64,000 nt of DNA from an uncultured Pelagibacteraceae bacterium (GTDB taxonomy: Bacteria > Pseudomonadota > Alphaproteobacteria > Pelagibacterales > Pelagibacteraceae), in contig CACHML010000004.1 of assembly GCA_902580945.1 (NCBI GenBank), positions 41,591-105,590 on the forward strand, read 5' to 3'. This document shows, piece by piece, positions 52,877-61,436 of this stretch (position 1 is its first letter; each line of letters begins with the position of its first letter). The translations under genes and the position numbers were made by a program. The notes below the pieces were generated by a model. The model was not told the origin of the DNA. It was given only the letters and a program-made list of their open reading frames with translations, and searched no databases.

Positions 52877-54114
52877 TGAAATTAGCAATTATAGGATCTG
52901 GTATTTCAGGTCTAAGCTCAGCATACTATCTTTCGAAAAATCATAAAGTTGATCTTTTTGAGAAAGAAGACCACTTCGGTGGACACTCTCATACTATAGA
53001 TATTAAAATTCAAGATAATATTATACCAGTAGATATAGGTTTCATTGTTTTTAACAAAAAAACTTATCCTCATCTTATTAATTTTTTTGAAGAAAATAAT
53101 ATAGCTATAGAGAAAAGTAACATGTCATTTTCAGTATCGGTTAGAGGCTCAGAAATTGAATATTGTGGGAAAGGAATATCAGGAATATTTAGTAATAAAT
53201 TAAATTTATTTAATATTAAATTTTTAAAAATGTTTTTTACAATAATTGATTTTTATAAAAAAAGTGAAAATAAGAACTTAATTGACGAAAATATTAATTT
53301 AGGCGATTATTTAGAGCAATTGAATGTTTCAGATTATTTTATAAAATTTCATATTATCCCAATGGTGTCAGCTATATGGTCAATGCCACCTTATGAGGCA
53401 AAACAGATGCCACTAAGTTTTTTTTTAAAATTTTTTCAAAATCATGGTCTTTTTAAATTAAAAAATAGACCTCAATGGTTCACAGTTTCAAACAGAAGCA
53501 GAACATACGTTGATAAAGTACTTAGTAATATAAGTGGTGAATATTTTAAAAATTATCACATAAATAAAATTAAAAGAATTCAATCTGGTATTCAGGTTTA
53601 TTATGGCGATAAAAATGAGTATTTTACTTATGATAAAGTCATACTAGCCACACATGCTGATCAAGCTCTTTCAATAATTGAAGATCCAAATGAAATTGAA
53701 AAAAAGATTTTAAGTAATTTTAAATATAAAACAAATGAAGCTGTCATTCATGAGGATATAAATTACATGCCAAAAAATAATAAAGCCTGGTGTTCTTGGA
53801 ATTCCTCAGTAAAAGCAGAAAACAGCGAACAAAATTCCATTACTTACTGGTTAAATTTATTGCAGAATCTAGATATTTCTAAAAATATATTTTTGACATT
53901 AAATCCGTATTTAAAAATACCTGAAGAAAAAATATTTAGGAAAGTACAATTTACACATCCATATTTTGATCAAAAAGCTATTGATAGTCAAAAGGATCTA
54001 CATTTAATCCAAAATAAAAATAATATTTTATTTTGTGGAAGTTATTTTGGTTATGGTTTTCATGAAGATGGTATAAAATCATCATTAGATATGATGAAGT
54101 ATATTAATGCTTAA
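52876..54114 (+). CDS. FAD-dependent amine-oxidase-like oxidoreductase of the lipid cluster
   Basis: A 412-residue flavoprotein. The dinucleotide motif is IIGSGISGLSSAYYL, followed by LFEKEDHFGGHSHT and VDIGFIVFNKKTYPHL, the pattern of the amine-oxidase/desaturase family found beside DUF1365 and cyclopropane synthase genes. CGSYFGYGFHEDG closes the FAD domain. In Rhodobacter sphaeroides, lipid-modification genes near such clusters were shown to include a fatty-acyl desaturase (UfaD) for furan fatty acids; homology of this gene to UfaD is my inference. Overlaps the EamA gene by one base and the DUF1365 gene by 8 bp. Confidence 0.82.
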   Translation: MKLAIIGSGISGLSSAYYLSKNHKVDLFEKEDHFGGHSHTIDIKIQDNIIPVDIGFIVFNKKTYPHLINFFEENNIAIEKSNMSFSVSVRGSEIEYCGKGISGIFSNKLNLFNIKFLKMFFTIIDFYKKSENKNLIDENINLGDYLEQLNVSDYFIKFHIIPMVSAIWSMPPYEAKQMPLSFFLKFFQNHGLFKLKNRPQWFTVSNRSRTYVDKVLSNISGEYFKNYHINKIKRIQSGIQVYYGDKNEYFTYDKVILATHADQALSIIEDPNEIEKKILSNFKYKTNEAVIHEDINYMPKNNKAWCSWNSSVKAENSEQNSITYWLNLLQNLDISKNIFLTLNPYLKIPEEKIFRKVQFTHPYFDQKAIDSQKDLHLIQNKNNILFCGSYFGYGFHEDGIKSSLDMMKYINA

Positions 54115-54883
54115 AAATTCAAAGATTTATATTGGGAAAGTAATTCACAGAAGATTTAAACCTAAAAATCACCATTTTAAATATAGGGTATTTTCATTGT
54201 TAATTGACCTTGATGATTTAGAGGAAATTAATAATAAAATGACGATGTTTTCTTATAATAAATTTAATATTATAAGTTTTTTTGATAAAGACCACGGTGC
54301 ACGTGATGGAACATCTTTAAAAAATTGGGTTAAACAAAATTTAGACAATATTGGCATTGATGAAAGCGAAGTCAAAATTAAATTACTATGCTATCCAAGA
54401 ATTTTTGGCTACGTATTTAATCCTATAAGTGTTTTCTTTATTTACAATAAAGATAACAAAATCATTTCAATTTTCTATGAAGTTAAAAATACCTTCGGAG
54501 AGCAGCATACATATATTTTTAAAACACAAGATACTGAGATTATAAAAAATAGCTGTATAAAAAAATTTCATGTATCACCTTTTATAGAAATGGAGTGTAT
54601 TTATAAATTTAGAGTGAACAAACCTTCTGATAAAATATCTGTTATAATAGACCAATCTGATAAAGAAGGTAAATTGTTATTTGCATCGCAAGACGGTGTT
54701 GTAAAAGATTTTAGTGAAAAAAATTTGTTCTTTTCTTATATTTTTCACCCGTTAATGACATTTAAAGTTATTGTCGCAATCCATTATGAAGCATTTAAAT
54801 TATGGTTAAAAGGAATAAAGTTTATTAAAAAAAAGTTAAAAATTAAAAATAATATTTCAGAAGAAAATAATGAATTTAAATAA
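54107..54883 (+). CDS. DUF1365 family protein
   Basis: A 258-residue protein with the family signatures GKVIHRRFKPKNHHFKYRVF, DHGARDGTSLKNWV, PRIFGYVFNPISVFFIYN, YEVKNTFGEQHTYIF and KFHVSPF, rich in His. It sits between the flavoprotein and the cyclopropane-type synthase, an arrangement widely conserved in proteobacteria, implying action on the same lipids. The biochemical role is not established for most members. Overlaps both neighbours (8 and 14 bp). Confidence 0.92.
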   Translation: MLKNSKIYIGKVIHRRFKPKNHHFKYRVFSLLIDLDDLEEINNKMTMFSYNKFNIISFFDKDHGARDGTSLKNWVKQNLDNIGIDESEVKIKLLCYPRIFGYVFNPISVFFIYNKDNKIISIFYEVKNTFGEQHTYIFKTQDTEIIKNSCIKKFHVSPFIEMECIYKFRVNKPSDKISVIIDQSDKEGKLLFASQDGVVKDFSEKNLFFSYIFHPLMTFKVIVAIHYEAFKLWLKGIKFIKKKLKIKNNISEENNEFK

Positions 54884-56042
54884 AATTTCAGACAAGATCG
54901 TTTTTAGTTCTCTCAAATATATAAAACATGGAAAGTTAAAGATAATTAATCATGATGGGGAAGTCTATAATTTTGGAAATGACAATGAAAAATTACATGC
55001 TGATTTAAAAATAAACAAACCAGGCCTTACTCTAAAAATAATCAAAAATGGTAGCATCGGTTTAGCAGAGGCTTACATGGATAACTGTTTTGAAACAGAA
55101 AATTTAACTAATCTAATAGAGTTAGCTGCCAAAAATATAAAAATAATACATAAATTTTCTGGATCTTTTGACCTTGCAATACTTAACAAAATTAAAAATT
55201 TCTTTGTTAAAAATAATAAATCTAGAAGTAAAGAAAATATAAGAAAACATTATGACTTAGGAAATGAATTCTTTTCATTATGGCTTGATAAAACATTAAC
55301 ATATTCGAGTGCAATCTTTGAAAAAGGGAATAACTTAGAGGAAGCTCAAATAAATAAATATAAGAAACTTTCAAATCTAGTAAGGCCCAAGTCTGGTGAT
55401 AAGATGCTTGAGATAGGATGTGGTTGGGGAGGTTTTGCAGAATATATTGGCAAAAATTATGATGTAAAATTAGATTGTATTACTATTTCAAAAAAACAAT
55501 ATGAATTTTCAAAGGAGAGAGTTCATAAAAATGGTTTAAATGAAAAAATAAATATACAAATGCTAGACTTTAGAGATATTAAAAATAAATATAATTCAAT
55601 TGCATCAATAGAGATGATTGAGGCTGTTGGTCACAACTATTTAAAAAATTATTTTAATACTATAAAGCAAAATCTATTTGATGGTGGGACTGCAGCCATT
55701 CAGGCAATCACAATTGATGATAGTATTTACGATAGGTACAAAAATAAGACCGATTTCATTCAAAAATACATTTTCCCTGGTGGTTTTTTACCAAGCAAGA
55801 ATGAGTTGATTTCTTTATCAAATCAATCAGGACTCAAATTTGAACAATGTAGTTCTTACGGAGATCATTACTCAAATACGCTAAGCATTTGGCGAGATGA
55901 ATTTTTCAAAAAGTGGGATCAAATATCATCTCAAGGTTTTGATAACACATTTAAAAGAATGTGGAATTTTTATTTGTCTTACTGTGAAGCTGGATTTAAA
56001 TCCAAAAATATCGATTTAATACAATTTGCTCTTCAAAAATAA
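54870..56042 (+). CDS. cfa: Cyclopropane-fatty-acyl-phospholipid synthase-type methyltransferase
   Basis: SAM-dependent enzyme that methylates unsaturated acyl chains of membrane phospholipids. The 390-residue protein has the SAM site MLEIGCGWGGFAEYIG, the HYDLGNEFFSLWLDKTLTYSSA motif, IEAVGHNYLKNYF and QKYIFPGGFLPS. The active-site Cys/His/Tyr/Glu set is plausible but the product could be a cyclopropane or a methylated (furan-precursor) chain. Overlaps DUF1365 by 14 bp; the DUF3833 lipoprotein gene starts 5 bp on. Confidence 0.9.
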   Translation: MNLNKISDKIVFSSLKYIKHGKLKIINHDGEVYNFGNDNEKLHADLKINKPGLTLKIIKNGSIGLAEAYMDNCFETENLTNLIELAAKNIKIIHKFSGSFDLAILNKIKNFFVKNNKSRSKENIRKHYDLGNEFFSLWLDKTLTYSSAIFEKGNNLEEAQINKYKKLSNLVRPKSGDKMLEIGCGWGGFAEYIGKNYDVKLDCITISKKQYEFSKERVHKNGLNEKINIQMLDFRDIKNKYNSIASIEMIEAVGHNYLKNYFNTIKQNLFDGGTAAIQAITIDDSIYDRYKNKTDFIQKYIFPGGFLPSKNELISLSNQSGLKFEQCSSYGDHYSNTLSIWRDEFFKKWDQISSQGFDNTFKRMWNFYLSYCEAGFKSKNIDLIQFALQK

Positions 56043-56046
56043 CTTC

Positions 56047-56583
56047 ATGAAATTTAAATATTTTTTGTTGATAATAATTTCAGTATTGATTACAAATTGT
56101 TCATCTAATCAAGGCATGAAACCAGAAGATTTTAAAAACCAAAAACCTCGACTGATAATTGAGGAGTATTTATCCGGAAATGTAAAAGCTTGGGGTATTT
56201 TACAAAACAGATCGGGGAAAGTTACTCGACAGTTCTCTGCAGATTTGAATGGCAAGTGGGATGGTAAGCAATTAATACTTGATGAGAAATTTATTTGGAA
56301 TGATGGAGAAATACAAAATAGACAATGGACCATAGATAAGATTGATGAACACAACTATGCTGGTACTGCTGGAGACGTAGTTGGAACAGCAAAAGGATAT
56401 TCTTATGGGCCTGCTTTTAAATTTGAATATGTATTACTTGTGCCTGTAAAAGGAAGAGAAATTAAAATTACGTTTGATGATTGGATTTTCATGCAAGATG
56501 AAAGAGTAGCAATCAATAGAGCTAAAATGACAAAGTTTGGAATTAAAGTTGCAGAATTAACAGTGATGTTTGTTAAAGACTAA
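56047..56583 (+). CDS. DUF3833 family lipoprotein
   Basis: A 178-residue protein with a lipobox signal (ISVLITNCSS), predicted to be membrane-anchored. The body contains QNRSGKVTRQFSADLNGKW, RQWTIDKIDEHNYAGTAGDV and DDWIFMQDERVAINRAKMTK, the DUF3833 pattern. The family is usually found in the same lipid and photolyase clusters, which suggests binding or handling of modified lipid. ATG 56047 chosen over TTG at 56026. Function unknown. Confidence 0.88.
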   Translation: MKFKYFLLIIISVLITNCSSNQGMKPEDFKNQKPRLIIEEYLSGNVKAWGILQNRSGKVTRQFSADLNGKWDGKQLILDEKFIWNDGEIQNRQWTIDKIDEHNYAGTAGDVVGTAKGYSYGPAFKFEYVLLVPVKGREIKITFDDWIFMQDERVAINRAKMTKFGIKVAELTVMFVKD

Positions 56584-56585
56584 AA

Positions 56586-57341
56586 CTATTTTTTTTGTAA
56601 TTTAGTCATTTTTTTTACTAAATAAAAATAAAATCTGTCTGGAATAATTCTAAAAAATTTTAAAACAAGAGTTAATGATTTTGGAAAATGTATTTCAAAT
56701 TTATTGCTTTTAATTAGACCGTCATAAATTTTATCCGCAGAATATTCTGGTGTTTTAAGAAATGGCATTTTAAAATCATTTTTATCAGTCATAGGTGTTT
56801 TTATAAAGCCAGGAGAAACTAAACATACTCTCACACCGTATCTTCCAAAATCAAAGTAAAGACTCTCTGCAAGATTATTTAAAGCAGCTTTTGATGGACC
56901 ATAGCCAGTAGAGTTTGGCAGACCTTTGTAACCTGCAATAGAGGAAACTATTGTTATTATTCCATTTTTCCTATTTCTAAAATGATTTTCAACAGCTTTT
57001 ATACAATTGAGGGTTCCAAAAAAATTTACTTTAAATACATTTTCAATTTGCTCAACATCAATTTCTCTTTCTTTTTTAGGGTCCCATGTGCCTGTAGAAA
57101 AGAAACAAATATCAATATCTCCAAACTCATCTTTTATATTGTTCATAATCTCAAAACATTTTCCCTTATCATTTACATCTAAAGGAAATGATTTGATGTT
57201 TGGATTGATGTCCTCAACCTCTTTTAAAATATTTTCTCTTCTTCCAGAAATCGCAACATTCCAACCTTGATTTGCAAACTTAATTGCTACTGCCTTTCCT
57301 ATTCCAGTGCCACCACCAGTTATCCAAATTGCTTTTTTCAT
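56586..57341 (-). CDS. Short-chain dehydrogenase/reductase 1
   Basis: A 251-residue classic SDR: cofactor motif TGGGTGIGKAVA, SIAGYKGLPNSTGYGPSKAAL with Tyr and Lys of YxxxK, and FIKTPM. NADP preference is hinted by SGRR after the second strand. The C-terminus is hydrophobic and basic (FRIIPDRFYFYLVKKMTK), suggesting membrane contact, so a lipid substrate is possible. SDRs recur in lipid/photolyase clusters. It is convergent with DUF3833 (2 bp apart). Confidence 0.88.
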   Translation of the reverse strand: MKKAIWITGGGTGIGKAVAIKFANQGWNVAISGRRENILKEVEDINPNIKSFPLDVNDKGKCFEIMNNIKDEFGDIDICFFSTGTWDPKKEREIDVEQIENVFKVNFFGTLNCIKAVENHFRNRKNGIITIVSSIAGYKGLPNSTGYGPSKAALNNLAESLYFDFGRYGVRVCLVSPGFIKTPMTDKNDFKMPFLKTPEYSADKIYDGLIKSNKFEIHFPKSLTLVLKFFRIIPDRFYFYLVKKMTKLQKK

Positions 57342-57378
57342 CTATATTTAACGTTTTATCACATAAAAATACTTAGAC

Positions 57379-57672
57379 ATGCGACAAGAATTGAATAGTA
57401 TTAATTATAATGAGAATTATATCAAGCTTATGTTTAAAATTATAATTGTATATGAATTAATTTTTGTATTGTTTTGGAATATTCTTTATTATTCTAATTC
57501 AGGTGTTGAGAATTGGTTCCAAGAAAAAATTTTAACAGCTATTTTTGTTTTTCTATCGACAATGGCTTTAGGACTTACCCTAATTTATGTAATTTACTAC
57601 AGTTTGAAAATTACTGGATTATCAAAAATACTAAAATCTTTAAAAGATCCAAGAAAGAGTAAAACTCAGTAG
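57379..57672 (+). CDS. Small two-helix membrane protein
   Basis: A 97-residue protein with two hydrophobic stretches (about residues 18-38 and 53-76) and a basic C-terminal tail. No family recognised. It stands alone on the plus strand, 37 bp from the SDR start, and meets the DUF2256 gene end to end with no gap. The clean frame, starting ATG and position support a real gene. Confidence 0.6.
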   Translation: MRQELNSINYNENYIKLMFKIIIVYELIFVLFWNILYYSNSGVENWFQEKILTAIFVFLSTMALGLTLIYVIYYSLKITGLSKILKSLKDPRKSKTQ

Positions 57673-57801
57673 TTAATTATTTGAAGCACATTTCTTTGAA
57701 CAATATTTTACTTTATCCCAGTTAAGCTTCCACTTTTTTCGCCAAGTAAAAGGACGATTACAAACTTTACAAATCTTAGTTGGTAAATTTTGTTTCTTCA
57801 T
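57673..57801 (-). CDS. DUF2256 zinc-ribbon-like small protein
   Basis: A 42-residue gene too short for default gene callers. It reads MKKQNLPTKICKVCNRPFTW, then RKKWKLNW and VKYCSKKC, matching the DUF2256 family with four metal-type cysteines (two CxxC-like pairs) and the 'RPFxWRKKW' signature. Members often occur beside photolyase-like genes, as here. Starts by ATGA overlap with the DCC gene. Function unknown; possibly nucleic-acid or Fe-S/zinc related. Confidence 0.88.
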   Translation of the reverse strand: MKKQNLPTKICKVCNRPFTWRKKWKLNWDKVKYCSKKCASNN

Positions 57802-58148
57802 TTTAATTGTTTCCTATTTTTTAAAAATAAAAAATAAGCTGCAATTTCATAAAGATAGTGAAAAATAAAAAATAATGGTTTTATTGAGAAAATTTTAGAT
57901 AAAAATTTATATTTTGGTATTTTTGACCAAATAATAATAAAAGCTTTAGCTCCGCCAATAACTTCTCCATCAACTATAACATGCAATCTTCTAAGTAATT
58001 CTTTTTGAGATTTAGATGTAATTTTAACAGCATCTTCGTTATTGGTAATATCAACCCACTCTAAATCAGTATTAGCAATTTTTTTATAGTGGTTAATTTC
58101 CATCCTACAAATATTACAAGAATTGTTAAAATATACTTTAGTTCCCAT
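57798..58148 (-). CDS. DCC-family thiol-disulfide oxidoreductase-like protein (DUF393)
   Basis: A 116-residue protein with the family motif FNNSCNICRMEINHYKK; the usual 'DGxCxxC' is preserved as NSCNIC. The acidic-aromatic VDITN segment and the C-terminal hydrophobic helix also fit. A thioredoxin-like redox role is assumed, not shown. It overlaps the photolyase gene by 11 bp and DUF2256 by ATGA, forming a three-gene minus-strand unit. Confidence 0.85.
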   Translation of the reverse strand: MGTKVYFNNSCNICRMEINHYKKIANTDLEWVDITNNEDAVKITSKSQKELLRRLHVIVDGEVIGGAKAFIIIWSKIPKYKFLSKIFSIKPLFFIFHYLYEIAAYFLFLKNRKQLK

Positions 58149-59634
58149 ATGTATTGGTCTTAATAAATTTATCTGCCTCTGATAAGATTAATTTTTTTCG
58201 ATCTTCCTTCATTTTATCAAAAATTCTCACCATCATTGATAGTCTAGGATTTTTTAAAAAAAACTTTCTATTTCTATCTATGAATCGCCAGTAAAGACCA
58301 TCCATAATATTGCACCAACTGCCTCTTTTAAAGTCCATCATTTTCATGAAATAACTGGAGCCACATATGTAAGGTTTGGTAGCGAATATACCACCATCAC
58401 TAAACAATCCCATACCGTAAACGTTTGGTACCATTACCCAATCTGACGAGTCCACAAACATCTCCATAAACCACTTATAAACTGATTTTGGTTCAACTTC
58501 GCACAAATTCATTATGTTCGATAATATCATTAATCTTTCAATATGATGTGACCATCCATACTTATCAGCATTTTTAATAGAGTGATCCAATGGATCTAAG
58601 CCAGTAGTGCCATTGTAAAATGAAATTTTCATTTTTCTAGAATGTTTAAAAAAATTTCCATTTTCCATTTCTTTGTTAAAATTTTGGTATATTCCCCTCA
58701 TAAATTCCCTCCAACCAATAATTTGTCTTATAAAACCTTCTAAGGAATTGAGTCTTACAACTTTAGCATGATGAAAATTCATAACTTTTTGCATAATAAT
58801 ATCAGGTGTAATTAAACCTAAATTTAGATAAGGACTAAGTGCGCTATGGAACAAAATATTATTTTTTTGATCGACTGCATCTTCGTAATCTCCAAATAAG
58901 TTAAGTTTTTCTCTTATAAAAAAATCTAGCAGTTTCAAAACATCTTTATATTCAGTAGCAAACCAAAAATTTTCTGTATGACCAGGATGTTTATTAAATA
59001 ATTTTTGAATAACAGGTTTTAGAATCTTTGTATGACTACTTTCTTTGATATTTGGTTGTTTAGGAATGGAAATATTTTTTGGTAATTTTTTTCTATTATC
59101 CTCATCAAAGCTCCATTTTCCACCTTCGGGTGAACCATCTTTGTTTAATAAAATATTTAATCTTTCTCTTTTCTCTTTATAATATTTTGCCATAAAGGGT
59201 TTTTTTGTCTTTGATAAATATCTCTTAAAATCTTCACGATTATCTAAAAACATAGGAGATTGTAAAATATTCCATTTTACGTTCTGTTTTTTTAAAAAAT
59301 TTTTTATTTTTGTTTCAAAAAATTTATCCTCTATTTCAAAACTTGTGACTTCCTTTATTTTATTTTTTTTTAAACTTAATTCTAATTTTTTAGTATAATC
59401 TTTTTTAAAATCACTCGAATCGATCTTTGAATAATTGAGTTTAAATTTGTTATCTTTCAATCTATCTGCGTAGGACCTCATCGAAGACAAAAATAATAGA
59501 ATTTTCAATTTATGGTGTCTCTCATAAGTGCACAATTGGTAATCTTCTGACATAAAAAAAAGGTGGTCTTTTTTGTAGCGGTCAAGGTTTTTTAATGGAA
59601 ATAATTGATTTCCAAGTATAAAAAATAATTTCAT
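58138..59634 (-). CDS. Photolyase/cryptochrome-like protein (FeS-BCP related)
   Basis: A 498-residue member of the deoxyribodipyrimidine photolyase-related family (PhrB/CryB type), repairing or sensing UV damage. N-terminal chromophore domain begins MKLFFILGNQLFP; FAD-domain motifs include SALSPYLNLGLITPD, GFIRQIIGWREFMRG, and KYGWSHHIERLMILSN with the family His pair, and DWVMVPNVYGMGLFSDGG. Fe-S ligand positions are altered: Cys378, Cys424 and Cys441 remain but the usual CxxC segment is missing, so the cluster may be absent. Start codon lies 10 bp from a divergent SDR. Confidence 0.88.
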   Translation of the reverse strand: MKLFFILGNQLFPLKNLDRYKKDHLFFMSEDYQLCTYERHHKLKILLFLSSMRSYADRLKDNKFKLNYSKIDSSDFKKDYTKKLELSLKKNKIKEVTSFEIEDKFFETKIKNFLKKQNVKWNILQSPMFLDNREDFKRYLSKTKKPFMAKYYKEKRERLNILLNKDGSPEGGKWSFDEDNRKKLPKNISIPKQPNIKESSHTKILKPVIQKLFNKHPGHTENFWFATEYKDVLKLLDFFIREKLNLFGDYEDAVDQKNNILFHSALSPYLNLGLITPDIIMQKVMNFHHAKVVRLNSLEGFIRQIIGWREFMRGIYQNFNKEMENGNFFKHSRKMKISFYNGTTGLDPLDHSIKNADKYGWSHHIERLMILSNIMNLCEVEPKSVYKWFMEMFVDSSDWVMVPNVYGMGLFSDGGIFATKPYICGSSYFMKMMDFKRGSWCNIMDGLYWRFIDRNRKFFLKNPRLSMMVRIFDKMKEDRKKLILSEADKFIKTNTYGN

Positions 59635-59644
59635 TATTATTTAT

Positions 59645-60355
59645 ATGTCAGAAAAATATCTAATTGTCGGTGCGACAGGTTCTATCGGATCTAATTTAGC
59701 AGAACAAATGCACTCATCTGGTAGAGAAATTCACTTAGTTGGCAGAGATGAAGGTCAACTCAAAAATTTATCAGAAAAATTTAACTCTGCATATACTGTT
59801 GCAGATGTCTTACAGGATGGATTTGTCGATAAGATAAAATCAGATATTTCAGAAATTAAGGGTGTAGCTTATTGTGTTGGTTCAATAGATCTAAAGCCCT
59901 TAAAATTGGCAACAGAAAATGATTTTAATAAATGCATGAAACTAAATTTTTATTCGGCTGTAGATTTAATTAAAGGATACCAAGATAATCTAAAACAAAA
60001 TAATGGTTCAATTGTTTTATTTTCAACTGTAGCTGCTCAAAAAGGTTTCACAAATCACTCAATTATTGCATCGACCAAAGCAGCAATCGAAGGTTTAACA
60101 GTTTCTTTAGCTGCAGAATTTGCACCTAACATAAGAGTAAATAGTATTGCACTAAGTCTAACAAATTCTAAAATTGCTGAACCAATGTTAAAAAATGTAG
60201 CTCTCGCACAAGGAATAGCCAAAGCACATCCACTTAAGAGATTAGGAGAGGGCAAAGATGGTGCAGCACTTGCTAAATTTTTACTTACAGAAGAGAGTTC
60301 TTGGGTAACAGGACAAATAATCGCTGTTGATGGAGGAAGATCAAAACTTTCTTAA
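59645..60355 (+). CDS. Short-chain dehydrogenase/reductase 2
   Basis: A 236-residue SDR: NAD(P)-binding GATGSIGSNLAEQ, catalytic Ser in VLFSTVAAQKGF, YxxxK replaced by HSIIASTKAAIEGL (the Tyr is not in place), and ALSLTNSK and VTGQIIAVDGGRS near the end. The missing Tyr (Ile-Ile-Ala-Ser-Thr-Lys) suggests altered or lost catalysis, or a binding role. It starts 10 bp from the divergent photolyase and precedes the PQQ-type gene. Substrate unknown. Confidence 0.85.
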   Translation: MSEKYLIVGATGSIGSNLAEQMHSSGREIHLVGRDEGQLKNLSEKFNSAYTVADVLQDGFVDKIKSDISEIKGVAYCVGSIDLKPLKLATENDFNKCMKLNFYSAVDLIKGYQDNLKQNNGSIVLFSTVAAQKGFTNHSIIASTKAAIEGLTVSLAAEFAPNIRVNSIALSLTNSKIAEPMLKNVALAQGIAKAHPLKRLGEGKDGAALAKFLLTEESSWVTGQIIAVDGGRSKLS

Positions 60356-60356
60356 G

Positions 60357-61421
60357 GTGAAAATAAAATATTTAATTATAATCTTAACTCTATTATTCAC
60401 TTCAAAATCTTACTGTGAGAAAATAGTTTTAGAAAAACTAGTAGAACTAGACTCTCCGTGGGGATCCTCTTTTATTAGTAATAATGAAATTATAGTAACA
60501 GAGAAAAGTGGAAAAATAAAAATAGTAGATATTTTATCTAATCAAATACAAGAAGTAGATCATCAACTTGACTTTGTAGTTCATGGTCAAGGAGGATTAT
60601 TAGATATAATTCATAAAGATAATATTGTTTGGATTTCGTACACTGAAGACAGAGGTAATTATAAAACTAGTACATCGATAGCTAGAGCAGAATTAAATAA
60701 AAAAAAACTATTATTTAAAAATATTTTCCAGGCTAATCCACCAATTGATTCAGGATATCATTTTGGCTCAAGGCTAGCTATTAAGGACAATTATATTTAC
60801 GCTTCTGCTGGTGAAAGAGGGCAAGGTATGATTGCACAGGATGCATCAAAGCATCCTGGAAGTATAATTAGAGTCCATTTAGATGGGAGCATTCCAAATG
60901 ATAATCCAAAGTTTGAAGGTAAATCAGATTGGTTACCAGAAATTTATCAAATAGGAATAAGAAATCCACAAGGTATGGTGCTATCTGCATTTGATGGAAA
61001 AGTTTACATAAGCAATCATGGTGCTAAAGGTGGCGACTGGTTTGGTGAGGTTAAAAAAGGAGAAAATTATGGATGGAAAATACTTGGATGGGGTGGAAAA
61101 AATTATTCTGGAATACCAATTGGTCCAAAATGGAAACCTGGTTTCACAAAAGCCATACAGTATTGGGTACCATCAATTGCTACAAGCGCAATAACTATAT
61201 ATAAAGGCAAAGAGTTTGAGGAGTGGAATGGTCATGCCTTAATAACTTCACTAAAAGACAAGTCTTTAAGAAAATTGATATTTAATGATTTATCCAATGT
61301 TAGGGAAGAGATTATTTTTAAAAATAAAATTGGAAGAATAAGAGATATCCAAGTCCACCCTTCAAATGGCAAAATCTACTTCTTAAGCCAAGATGCAATG
61401 TGGTTAATGCAAAAAAAATAG
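60357..61421 (+). CDS. PQQ-dependent aldose sugar dehydrogenase-like protein (YliI type)
   Basis: A secreted six-bladed beta-propeller of 354 residues. From the GTG at 60357 a signal peptide runs to about SKSYC. Family features include LDSPWGSSFI, VHGQGGLLDI, SGYHFGSRLAI (catalytic His), IYQIGIRNPQGMV and HGAKGGDWFGEVKKGENYGW, as in soluble glucose/aldose dehydrogenases. The cofactor would have to come from PQQ in seawater or be absent. The GTG is preferred; an ATG at 60330 lies inside the SDR gene and lacks a signal at its start. Confidence 0.8.
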   Translation: MKIKYLIIILTLLFTSKSYCEKIVLEKLVELDSPWGSSFISNNEIIVTEKSGKIKIVDILSNQIQEVDHQLDFVVHGQGGLLDIIHKDNIVWISYTEDRGNYKTSTSIARAELNKKKLLFKNIFQANPPIDSGYHFGSRLAIKDNYIYASAGERGQGMIAQDASKHPGSIIRVHLDGSIPNDNPKFEGKSDWLPEIYQIGIRNPQGMVLSAFDGKVYISNHGAKGGDWFGEVKKGENYGWKILGWGGKNYSGIPIGPKWKPGFTKAIQYWVPSIATSAITIYKGKEFEEWNGHALITSLKDKSLRKLIFNDLSNVREEIIFKNKIGRIRDIQVHPSNGKIYFLSQDAMWLMQKK

Positions 61422-61436
61422 TATATAGTAGGGTAA

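Noticed and set aside
57007..57270. 87-residue plus-strand frame opposite the SDR gene
   Set aside because: Antisense to clear SDR motifs, no independent support.
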